DNA of 64,000 bases from Verrucomicrobiia bacterium (lineage in GTDB: Bacteria; Verrucomicrobiota; Verrucomicrobiia; Verrucomicrobiales; DEV007), in NCBI GenBank assembly GCA_030427505.1, contig JAUICH010000009.1, positions 145,126-209,125 of the forward strand, read 5' to 3'. Position numbers and translations under genes: made by a program. This document shows positions 33,721-40,573 of this stretch, piece after piece. Below the pieces are notes generated by a model. It did no database searches. It was not told the origin of the DNA and saw only the letters and a program-made list of their open reading frames with translations. The stretch's first letter is position 1; each line of letters begins with the position of its first letter.

Positions 33721-34116
33721 GTGAGCCAAGACCCTCCCAAGCACCGCATTCTCTACTGCCGCTGCGCCTTTGCCCAGGTCGTCCCGGGCGAAGTGAAAGA
33801 CGCCGTGCTGCGGAAACTCTGCGACGCGGACGTCAGCTTTGAATCCGTTTCCGATCTCTGCGAAATGTCCGCCCGGAAAGACCCTCGCCTGAAAGAACTC
33901 CTGGCGGGAGAGGGCGAAATCAAGATCGCCGCCTGCTTCCCCCGGGCCGTGAAGTGGCTCTTCCACTCCGCCGGCGTGCCTTTCCCGGATGGCGAAACGT
34001 CCGGACAGAACGGCGACGCTCCGAACCAGCCCAAGGTCAAAGTTCTCAACATGCGCGAGCAAAGCGCGGAGGAAATCGCGGACGAACTCCTGGGGCCGGG
34101 ACCGGCTCAGGATTAG
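33721..34116 (+). CDS. Small HdrA-like Cys-containing protein
   Basis: 131 aa from a GTG at 33721, chosen because the frame before it is the phased repeat. It begins ILYCRCAFAQVVP, followed by SDLCEMSARKDPRLKELL, EIKIAACFPRAVKWLFHSAGVPF, and VKVLNMREQSAEEI. This resembles the N-terminal region of heterodisulfide reductase subunit HdrA (C-C-x-C start; AACSPR..LF; NIREQ). The FAD and ferredoxin parts of HdrA are absent, so it would be a stand-alone domain. Function is inferred only by motif; it may work with the radical SAM protein just upstream. Confidence 0.55.
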   Translation: MSQDPPKHRILYCRCAFAQVVPGEVKDAVLRKLCDADVSFESVSDLCEMSARKDPRLKELLAGEGEIKIAACFPRAVKWLFHSAGVPFPDGETSGQNGDAPNQPKVKVLNMREQSAEEIADELLGPGPAQD

Positions 34117-34182
34117 CCTCCCTTTTTACTTCGCCCCTGTTCGAGGAAACCGGGCAAAAACCTCGGCCCCCAAGCGCCCCTT

Positions 34183-35253
34183 CTAACTTCCCGGCTTGTC
34201 CGCCAGGATCAACGGAGACACCGCCGGCACCTCCATCAGGCGCGGATTCTCAAACCCGGCCTCTTTCAGCCACGCGCTGATTTCGCGGAAGGTAAACGTA
34301 TCCCCCTTCTGCGTATTCAGCAGCATGTTCACGGCGAAGATCAGCGGCAGCGGCGGGCCGGAACGCTGATCGTTCGGCAGGAATTCCATGATCGCCACCG
34401 TACCGCCCGGCGCCAGGGCGTCAAAGGTCCGCTTCAGAAGCTCGCGGCTCCGCGCCTCGCCCTCGCTATGGAGGATATGCCCGATGGTGGCCACCAGGTG
34501 GTCCTTTCCAAAGTCCGCTTCCAGCAAATCTCCGGCAGCGGTCTTGAGTTGCTTGCCGACGCCGTGCTTCTTGGCCACCTTGCGCGTGGTCTTCAACACG
34601 TCAGGCCAGTCCACCGCGAGAATTTTCGCGCTAGCGGCGTGCTTCGCCAGGGTAATGCCCCACACACCCGATCCCGCGCCCAAGTCCAGAATGCTGAAAG
34701 CTTTCCGCTTCCGGCTCAACTTTAGTTCTTCCGCCAGCGCCTGGGCCGCCGGAGCGCTCAGGGGGAACAGGGACTCCACAAACTCCGCGAAAAACTTCGA
34801 GCCATCCTTCTGCTGATTCACGCGGCGTGGAGGCCTCCCGGTCTTAGCTACTCTGGGCAGCTTGATCCAGGCGGGAATCAAGTCCTGTCCGCCGTGCTGA
34901 AAAAAGGCTCCCAGGTAACCAGGTTGCGAAGAAACCAGAAATGCCTCACTCTCCGGAGTCAACTGGTAGCGCCAGTCCGCGGAGTCGTCACTCGTGTCTA
35001 CCCGGTCCAATAGCGCGATTCCCACCAGCGCGTTGAGCACCGCCGCCAGGCCCCGCCGTGACGCTCCCGTCTTCGCGGCCAACTCGTCCAAGGTGCCCGT
35101 GCGGTTTTCCAGCGCGTCAAAAACGCCCAGGCTTACGCCGGTCTGGACGAGCAGTGGAGCGGTATATGCCCACGCCATTTCCATCAGTCTTTCCGGCGAG
35201 GGAGCCTCCAACAAAGGAGCTGGATCGGCTTTGGTACGTTTTACCTGACTCAT
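34183..35253 (-). CDS. SAM-dependent O-methyltransferase (acetylserotonin/BchU type)
   Basis: 356 aa from the ATG at 35253 (another ATG four codons earlier). A winged-helix dimerisation region (LGVFDALENRTGTLDELAAKTGASRRGLAAVLNALVGI) precedes the SAM-binding Rossmann domain with FSILDLGAGSGVWGITLA, ILAVDWP and GGTVAIMEFLPND. This arrangement is shared by hydroxyindole O-methyltransferases, BchU and antibiotic O-methyltransferases. The acceptor is unknown and no biosynthetic cluster surrounds it. Confidence 0.85.
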   Translation of the reverse strand: MSQVKRTKADPAPLLEAPSPERLMEMAWAYTAPLLVQTGVSLGVFDALENRTGTLDELAAKTGASRRGLAAVLNALVGIALLDRVDTSDDSADWRYQLTPESEAFLVSSQPGYLGAFFQHGGQDLIPAWIKLPRVAKTGRPPRRVNQQKDGSKFFAEFVESLFPLSAPAAQALAEELKLSRKRKAFSILDLGAGSGVWGITLAKHAASAKILAVDWPDVLKTTRKVAKKHGVGKQLKTAAGDLLEADFGKDHLVATIGHILHSEGEARSRELLKRTFDALAPGGTVAIMEFLPNDQRSGPPLPLIFAVNMLLNTQKGDTFTFREISAWLKEAGFENPRLMEVPAVSPLILADKPGS

Positions 35254-35382
35254 TCTCAACACCATCTAACGCCGCTCCACCCCTTGCAAGAGCCCCTTTC
35301 GGGATTTTCCAAAGAGAGCTTAGCGGTTACCCACCACTTTCCCGCGCCACTCGAGCCACTGCCCGCGGCCGCGCGACCGGGG

Positions 35383-35928
35383 TCAGTCCTTCTTACCAAA
35401 GCCTGACAACCCACTCAAGGAGAGCTTGATTGTATGAGGCCCTTTGATGTCCAGCTTGCCGTTGTCGGGGTTGATCCTCACATACGTCTCATCGGAAGTA
35501 GCGGTTAGGAGTTGCGCCCCCTGCTTCACTTTTGGACGGCCCCGCAGCACGATGTCTCCCGTGCCGGCTTCATAAGTCGCGGAGCCGCACTTGATGCGCG
35601 CCCCGTCTTTGAGCTCTTCCATGGTCGTGACGATCAGGACTTCCCCCGTCGCTTTCAGGCCAATCAAACCCGTGGCGTCAAAGGCGGGTTCCACCTTCTG
35701 CGCGTATATCGTCAGCTTATCGGAAAACTTAAACTTGGTGGCGGACTCGGACGGTTCAAAGGTTTCCGCCACGCACATACTCGCCCCCATCAGGAGAAAA
35801 GAGAGCGCAAAGACCGCCAGGCTTGCCAGGCCGGTAACCGGTCTCCTGGATCCAAGCGTCCGGGCCATCCCGTTCCGCCGATGCCGCCGGGCATTGAAAA
35901 CGGTTCTCTGTTGATCTGGTCTTTTCAT
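35383..35928 (-). CDS. Exported OstA/LptA-like protein
   Basis: 181 aa with a long basic N terminus and a hydrophobic segment (TGLASLAVFALSFLLMGASMCVAE). The mature part is beta-rich with the repeating pattern of the OstA fold (KLTIYAQKVEP; GARIKCGSATYEAGTGDIVLRGRPKVKQG). LptA-type proteins carry lipopolysaccharide across the periplasm, but a role here is only suggested. Its ATG overlaps the stop of the S4-domain gene by four bases, so the two are co-translated. Confidence 0.55.
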   Translation of the reverse strand: MKRPDQQRTVFNARRHRRNGMARTLGSRRPVTGLASLAVFALSFLLMGASMCVAETFEPSESATKFKFSDKLTIYAQKVEPAFDATGLIGLKATGEVLIVTTMEELKDGARIKCGSATYEAGTGDIVLRGRPKVKQGAQLLTATSDETYVRINPDNGKLDIKGPHTIKLSLSGLSGFGKKD

Positions 35929-36380
35929 GGTTTCTTGCTCCTTTGCATCCAGGTCCGGAAGAGGGCCTCTTTCTTTTCATCCGGGTTCAAAACGTTCTCC
36001 AGTTCGCGGCGCTCCCGTTTTGTGGGCCGGCCGGTACCGGACTCACGAACCACTTCGCCCTCCTTTTCGCGGCGCCGTATTTCCGCCGCCTTCGTGTAAG
36101 CTTCTTCAGGAGTCAGGTCCTCGCAATAGTCTTCCACCAGTTTCGCCCCGACCCGGCGGTCCAGGACGGCTCTGACCTTCAGGGTTCGGACCAGCGGCCC
36201 CTGTTCCACCGACAGCACGTCCCCCACCCGTACCCTGCGGCCTGGTTTCTCCAGCCGCTGGCCGTTGCACTGGACACGCCCGTTCCGGCAGGCCTCCGCG
36301 GAGAGGTTCCTCGTCTTGAAGAGACGCACGGCCCAAAGCCACACGTCCAGGCGCACGCTCGTATTGTCAGAGTCCGGCAT
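35925..36380 (-). CDS. S4-domain RNA-binding protein (Hsp15-like)
   Basis: 151 aa from the ATG complementary to 36378-36380. The N-terminal S4 domain reads RLDVWLWAVRLFKTRNLSAEACRNGRVQCNGQRL, followed by VRVGDVLSVEQG; the C-terminal basic tail contains RPTKRERRELENVL. This matches Hsp15, which binds free 50S subunits carrying a blocked nascent chain and helps recycle them. First gene of a two-gene unit with the OstA-like protein. Confidence 0.85.
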   Translation of the reverse strand: MPDSDNTSVRLDVWLWAVRLFKTRNLSAEACRNGRVQCNGQRLEKPGRRVRVGDVLSVEQGPLVRTLKVRAVLDRRVGAKLVEDYCEDLTPEEAYTKAAEIRRREKEGEVVRESGTGRPTKRERRELENVLNPDEKKEALFRTWMQRSKKP

Positions 36381-36538
36381 CTTTTTTTGCCCTGAAGACA
36401 AACTTCCACGGCGGACGCCCTAAGCGCAAACGCCGAATTCCCAGCTCCGCCAGCGATGGTACGGAGGATGCGAACCTTCTAAGATTCAACGAGAGACGGG
36501 CGGAAAGATCCTCTTTGGAACCCGAAAAGACAATTGTT

Positions 36539-36578
36539 TCTAGATATCCGTCTAGTCTAAAAATTCTAGTCTCTAGAA
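36539..36578. promoter_or_regulatory. Cluster of four TCTAG sites, including a 15-base palindrome
   Basis: TCTAG occurs at 36539, 36551, 36565 and 36572; TTCTAGTCTCTAGAA (36564-36578) is a perfect inverted repeat around a 3-base centre. It lies in the AT-rich region 70-110 bases before the P-loop gene, where an operator or anchoring site would be expected. Confidence 0.4.
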
Positions 36579-36649
36579 AAATTACACTTGCTTAAATTTC
36601 AAATTTTTTATATTTTCCATAACGTCAAGTCTGCACCAACTCTGTTTCG

Positions 36650-37381
36650 ATGAAGAAGCTCATCATTATCCTCAACGATCTGGATCAGTCGGGGAAATCC
36701 TCCCTGGCACGCACCGTGGGTCACTACCTCAAGGACCACGGATTCCGGCACAAGTTCATCACCACGGACGATCGCGAACTTTCCGATCAGTTCGAGGGCG
36801 ACTTCTGGGACTTGGAAGACGAATTGGAACTTTCCCATCTCATTGGCGCCTTGGACCGAAACGACGCGGTGATCGTGGATGTCTGCACCGGATCCGCCCG
36901 GTCCTGGGCGGACTTCTGCGAAGCGCACGAACTGGATTCGGTGCTTTCCGAGATGGACGCCGAGATGACCGTCGCGATTCCGGCCTGCGACTACGATCGC
37001 TCTCACGAGGAGATCGTGGATCTTGCCGAAATCTTCTCCGACACCGCCGACTACATCGTGGCTCACCTTCCCCTGGAATGCCGCGGCGCCTCCAGCGCCC
37101 GCTGGCGGGGCAGCTACGCCAGCAAAGTAACGGAATACCTTGGCGCCGTGAACGTCCGGGTACCGGCCATCGACGTCAATCTCGCGGCGGCCCTGGAGTC
37201 CCATGACATGACTCTTTCCCAAGCCATTGCTGAAGTGGACAACCTGCCTCGCTTCCTGGAAGTGGAAGTCGCCAATTGGCTGGATGCCGCCGCCCGCAGC
37301 TTCAAAAGCGCGACGGACTACCTGCTTCCGGAAACACCGGCTGTGCGCGGCCCTCGCCACCGCACGGCCTCAGTCATCTGA
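36650..37381 (+). CDS. P-loop NTPase-like protein (ParA/MinD-like fold)
   Basis: 243 aa. It starts KKLIIILNDLDQSGKSSLARTVGHYL, a Walker A-like loop (DQSGKSS) lacking the first Lys of deviant ParA motifs, followed by FITTDD, AVIVDVCTGSARSW (Walker B-like) and TVAIPACDYDRSHEEI. The length and order fit a small P-loop ATPase related to plasmid-partition or cell-division ATPases. No partner (ParB, conjugation gene) is adjacent. Function unknown. Confidence 0.6.
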   Translation: MKKLIIILNDLDQSGKSSLARTVGHYLKDHGFRHKFITTDDRELSDQFEGDFWDLEDELELSHLIGALDRNDAVIVDVCTGSARSWADFCEAHELDSVLSEMDAEMTVAIPACDYDRSHEEIVDLAEIFSDTADYIVAHLPLECRGASSARWRGSYASKVTEYLGAVNVRVPAIDVNLAAALESHDMTLSQAIAEVDNLPRFLEVEVANWLDAAARSFKSATDYLLPETPAVRGPRHRTASVI

Positions 37382-37917
37382 AAGCTCCACCAAATCTCAC
37401 CCAAGGCTTTTTCATTTCTCCTTAGAGAACTGCCAAGATTCTCCTACTTCGCAGTTCGACAACAACGAGCCACCGGCTTACTCTCCTCGACTCCGACCCA
37501 ACCCAAGACAACCAAGCCTGCCTGCCCTGGTTTGTCTGAGAACCCCGCCCGGTAGCCAACACCGCGCGGGGTTTTTCTTTTCCTCCTTCCACAAGCGGGC
37601 TCCCCAGTCCGTAGCCACCGCTTGAACCCGCGGGATCGGGCTTCCACCTCTGGTCTCTTCAACCACCAGGGGCACATCCCGACCGGCGCCTGGGAAGTTT
37701 CCCCTTGGGACTCCCGCGAAGCCGCGAAGGTACTGGGAAAACCCTGCGCTTTTCGATCATGCGGACCCTCCACAAGTCTCTCCGGCAGAATGGGAAAGCT
37801 CCTCTTCCCTTCCCTATTCGCTACGAGAGTCCAGCCTGCCTTTCGAAAGGCGCTGGAGTGGGCAGAGGCTACCCTCAGAACGATCGCCGCTCTACCTGCC
37901 TTGCCGCCGCCCTTCTA
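37382..37917. other. Intergenic region after the P-loop gene
   Basis: About 535 bases. It contains an intrinsic terminator at 37541-37580; the part beyond 37600 has no recognisable gene. Open frames in either direction have atypical composition and no start signals. Confidence 0.35.
37541..37580 (+). terminator. Intrinsic terminator
   Basis: AACCCCGC (37541-37548) pairs with GCGGGGTT (about 37565-37572) and is followed by TTTCTTTT. It lies 160 bases after the stop of the P-loop gene, leaving room for a small RNA or a long 3' end. Confidence 0.6.
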
Positions 37918-38313
37918 TTACCACGCCGCCGAGGAACTCGGGATGTGTTCGGATACGCTGCAGGACATGTAGAGCGTCCCCACTTGCGGAACTTGATCGC
38001 CGCCCAGGCTGTACACGCCTCCGGACGGACAAGGGACCACTTCTTCCAGAAACTTTCCGGGCCCGATCAATTCGTCCTGCATGTCTGTGACGGTATCGCC
38101 CGGAACGTACTCATGCAGGTTGCAGAAGGAGCGCATGGCACGCTGAACCGCGGCCAGATTCTGCAGGCAGATGGCGCGGTGGGCGCCCTCGCGATAGGCC
38201 TCCACCCCTACGAAAAGGATCGAAAGAAGCCCCAGAAGCAAGCCCATCACCAAGGTCACCTCGACGACGGTCATGCCGCGTTGGCGGAACTGAACGGAAG
38301 ACGAGTTTCGCAT
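37918..38313 (-). CDS. Pseudopilin (type II secretion/type IV pilus minor pilin-like)
   Basis: 131 aa from the ATG complementary to 38311-38313. Prepilin signal with cleavage at RG|MTVVEVTLVMGLLLGLLSILFVGVEAY and the conserved Glu five residues after the cut. The downstream part has AICLQNLAAVQRAMRSFCNLHE and VPCPSGGVYSLGG, as in GspG/GspH-like minor pilins of this phylum. No secretion ATPase or secretin gene is adjacent. An AT-rich promoter zone separates it from the divergent DUF4399 gene. Confidence 0.78.
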   Translation of the reverse strand: MRNSSSVQFRQRGMTVVEVTLVMGLLLGLLSILFVGVEAYREGAHRAICLQNLAAVQRAMRSFCNLHEYVPGDTVTDMQDELIGPGKFLEEVVPCPSGGVYSLGGDQVPQVGTLYMSCSVSEHIPSSSAAW

Positions 38314-38507
38314 GGGCAAGAAGACGATAATTAGACAATTAAACGAGAGCTTACATCAATATTATCAGAATTTCTATAATTTTTATCAACGCGTGATTGT
38401 ATTTCTTCATGCCAATCCAATTTCCTCACCGGATTTGCTTTACGGGAGCCCAGAATTCGGAATGTTTTAGGAGGCTTTGCTTTCTCACCCTAAACCTCCG
38501 TATATCA

Positions 38508-39008
38508 ATGAAACGTAACTTACTCATTGTCAGTGCCTTAACGGCCACAGTCGCTTGTTTTTCCCTGTTAGGCGGCTTGAAAGGAGATGCCCAGGAAGCG
38601 TCTCACAAACACCCTGAAGCCAGTCCGGCACTGCCCATGGGCAAGACTAAGAGCCCCGAAGGCGCCAAGGTTTACATCATCTCGCCCAAAGACGGCGAAA
38701 CCGTCAGTTCACCCGTCTTGGTCCAATTTGGCCTGAAGGGTATGGGCGTGGCTCCGGCGGGCGTTTACGTGTCTGAAGAGACTCCGACCGGCCACCACCA
38801 TCTCATGATCGACGCCGCGGAAATGCCTCACGCGGACCTGCCCTTTCCAAAGGACGAAACTCACCTCCACTTTGGGGGTGGTCAGACCGAAGCTGAAATC
38901 ACTTTGGAGCCTGGCGAACACACGCTGCAACTCGTGTTGGGCGATCACAACCACGTCCCGCACGATCCGCCGGTAGTCTCCGAAAAGATCACCATCACGG
39001 TGAAGTAA
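38508..39008 (+). CDS. Exported DUF4399 protein
   Basis: 166 aa from the ATG at 38508; the frame is open upstream but the signal peptide begins here (MKRNLLIVSALTATVACFSLLGG). Family features: VYIISPKDGETVSSPVLVQFGLKGMGVAPAG, GHHHLMIDA, HLHFGGGQTEAEITLEPGEHTLQLVLGDHNHVPH. These small His-rich periplasmic beta proteins are of unknown function; the histidines suggest metal binding. The gene ends in a strong intrinsic terminator. Confidence 0.82.
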   Translation: MKRNLLIVSALTATVACFSLLGGLKGDAQEASHKHPEASPALPMGKTKSPEGAKVYIISPKDGETVSSPVLVQFGLKGMGVAPAGVYVSEETPTGHHHLMIDAAEMPHADLPFPKDETHLHFGGGQTEAEITLEPGEHTLQLVLGDHNHVPHDPPVVSEKITITVK

Positions 39009-39056
39009 AAGAGCCGGTTTCAACGCTGTAACTGAACCCGACCTCTTTTTAGCCAT

Positions 39057-39097
39057 AAAAAACCGGCCGCCTTTCGGGGCGGCCGGTTTTCTTTTTT
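39057..39097 (+). terminator. Intrinsic terminator of the DUF4399 gene
   Basis: AACCGGCCGCC (39061-39071) and GGCGGCCGGTT (from 39079) form an 11-bp stem around a short loop, followed by TTCTTTTTT. An A run precedes the stem, so it can also serve the convergent aminotransferase gene. Confidence 0.85.
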
Positions 39098-39122
39098 CAG
39101 ATTCAAGCGCCGCGGCGCGCGA

Positions 39123-40202
39123 TCACAGTTTCGAAAGGGAATCGTCCAGAGCGGCGAGGAGAACCTTTATCGACTCCTCGGTTTCGTCTCCCATGTTGGA
39201 AATGCGGAATGTCTGTCCCTTGATCTTCCCATAGCCGCCGTCGATGACCATGGAGTGATTGGTCTTCAACAGCTTGATCAACTGAGGAAGATCCAGCTCC
39301 TTGTTGTTGCGCACACAGGTCAGTGACTTGGAGCGGTAGCCTTCGGGAGCGAAGAACTCGAAGCCGTGGCCGCGCACCCAGTCGTGGACCAGGCCGTTCA
39401 GCTTTTCGTGGCGCTGGTAGCGCTTCTCCACGCCTTCCGCGAAAATGTCCTCCAGTTTTGACCGCAACCCGTAGATCAGGGAAATACATGGGGTGCTGGG
39501 CGTCATGTCTTTCTCCTGGTTCTTCTGGAACTCGATGAAATCGAAGTAGTAACCCCGGTCTGGCAGTGTCTTCGCGCGCTCGAAGCCCTTCTCGGACACC
39601 GTGAACAGCGCCAGCCCGGGCGGCAGCGCCAGGGCTTTCTGGCTTCCGGTCAGCAGGACGTCGATGCCCAGTTCGTCAACCGGCGTCGGAACCGCGGAAA
39701 AGGAAGACACCGTGTCCACGATGGACACCACGTCGTCGTATTTCCGCAATACGGCGGCGAGCTCCGCCAGGTCATTCATGACTCCGGTGGAGGTTTCATT
39801 GTGTACCAGCGTCACGGCGTCGAACTCTCCCGTCGCCAGTTTGGCGTCCAGGTCCTCGGGCCGGATGGGCTCGCCCCACTCATACTGAAGGGCTTCGGCC
39901 TGTTTGCCGCAGCGCTGGGCCACGTCCAGCCACTTGTCGGAAAAGGCGCCCGCGCAGCAGCAGAGAACCTTTTTCGCCACGGCGTTCCGGATGGAACCTT
40001 CCATCACGCCCCAGGCGGAGGAGGTACTCAGAAAAACTGGCTGGGTGGTGCCAAAAAGCTCCTGCAGCCTGGGCTGGATGCCGCCATAGAGAGCCTGAAA
40101 GTCGGAACTGCGGTGCCCGATCATCGGGCTCGACATGGCCTGGTAGGTTTTCTGCGAGACCTCGATCGGTCCCGGAATATACAGATGGATGTGATCGCTC
40201 AT
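39123..40202 (-). CDS. Class V aminotransferase (serine/alanine-glyoxylate type)
   Basis: 359 aa. A PLP-dependent fold type I enzyme: YIPGPIEVSQKTYQAM at the start, SSAWGVMEGSIRN, VHNETSTGVMND, IVDTVSSFSA and the Schiff-base lysine region LLTGSQKALALPPGLA. This is the pattern of the serine-glyoxylate / alanine-glyoxylate / (S)-ureidoglycine aminotransferase group. The exact amino donor cannot be decided from sequence. Cytoplasmic, transcribed alone. Confidence 0.87.
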   Translation of the reverse strand: MSDHIHLYIPGPIEVSQKTYQAMSSPMIGHRSSDFQALYGGIQPRLQELFGTTQPVFLSTSSAWGVMEGSIRNAVAKKVLCCCAGAFSDKWLDVAQRCGKQAEALQYEWGEPIRPEDLDAKLATGEFDAVTLVHNETSTGVMNDLAELAAVLRKYDDVVSIVDTVSSFSAVPTPVDELGIDVLLTGSQKALALPPGLALFTVSEKGFERAKTLPDRGYYFDFIEFQKNQEKDMTPSTPCISLIYGLRSKLEDIFAEGVEKRYQRHEKLNGLVHDWVRGHGFEFFAPEGYRSKSLTCVRNNKELDLPQLIKLLKTNHSMVIDGGYGKIKGQTFRISNMGDETEESIKVLLAALDDSLSKL

Positions 40203-40246
40203 TCTCCTGCTAATGCTGGTAGGGTATCGGTTTAATTGGGTAGGGG

Positions 40247-40464
40247 TAGATCCATTGCCAAAAGTCTGTTCGTGGATCGCCGGATCGGAAAATTCTCCGC
40301 GGCATGGCGCCTTATGGGAATGAATGGGAATCCGTGAACGAACAGAAACGCGGCAGCCATGGGGAAGTTTGGCGCCAGGTCAATTTTCCCTTCGGGCGAA
40401 GCGAGCATCAGTCCGGCTCCAAGTCCCCATTCGAATTGCGAACAGACTTTTGGCAATGGGTCTA
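40247..40464. repeat. Element D: 218-base inverted-repeat element with TA at both ends
   Basis: 40247-40272 and 40439-40464 are 26-base reverse complements with one mismatch (left arm starts TAGATCCATTGCCAAAAGTC). Both ends show TA, as expected for a TA-target-duplicating (IS630/mariner-like) MITE. Nested GGAAAATT/AATTTTCC and GGCGCC palindromes occur inside. No coding capacity. It sits in the promoter region of the aminotransferase gene. Confidence 0.75.
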
Positions 40465-40573
40465 AAATCGGCAGAAGGTAGAGAGGACCGGGGCCCGGAG
40501 CAAACGGATTTCCAGGGCGCTCATGGAATCGGCCGCGGGATCGTGGCTCTCGCCCCCGGAAGGACGGCCCGCC

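Noticed and set aside
37444..37773. 109-residue minus-strand frame
   Set aside because: It runs through the terminator stem at 37541-37580 and has an odd Arg/Gly/Trp composition.
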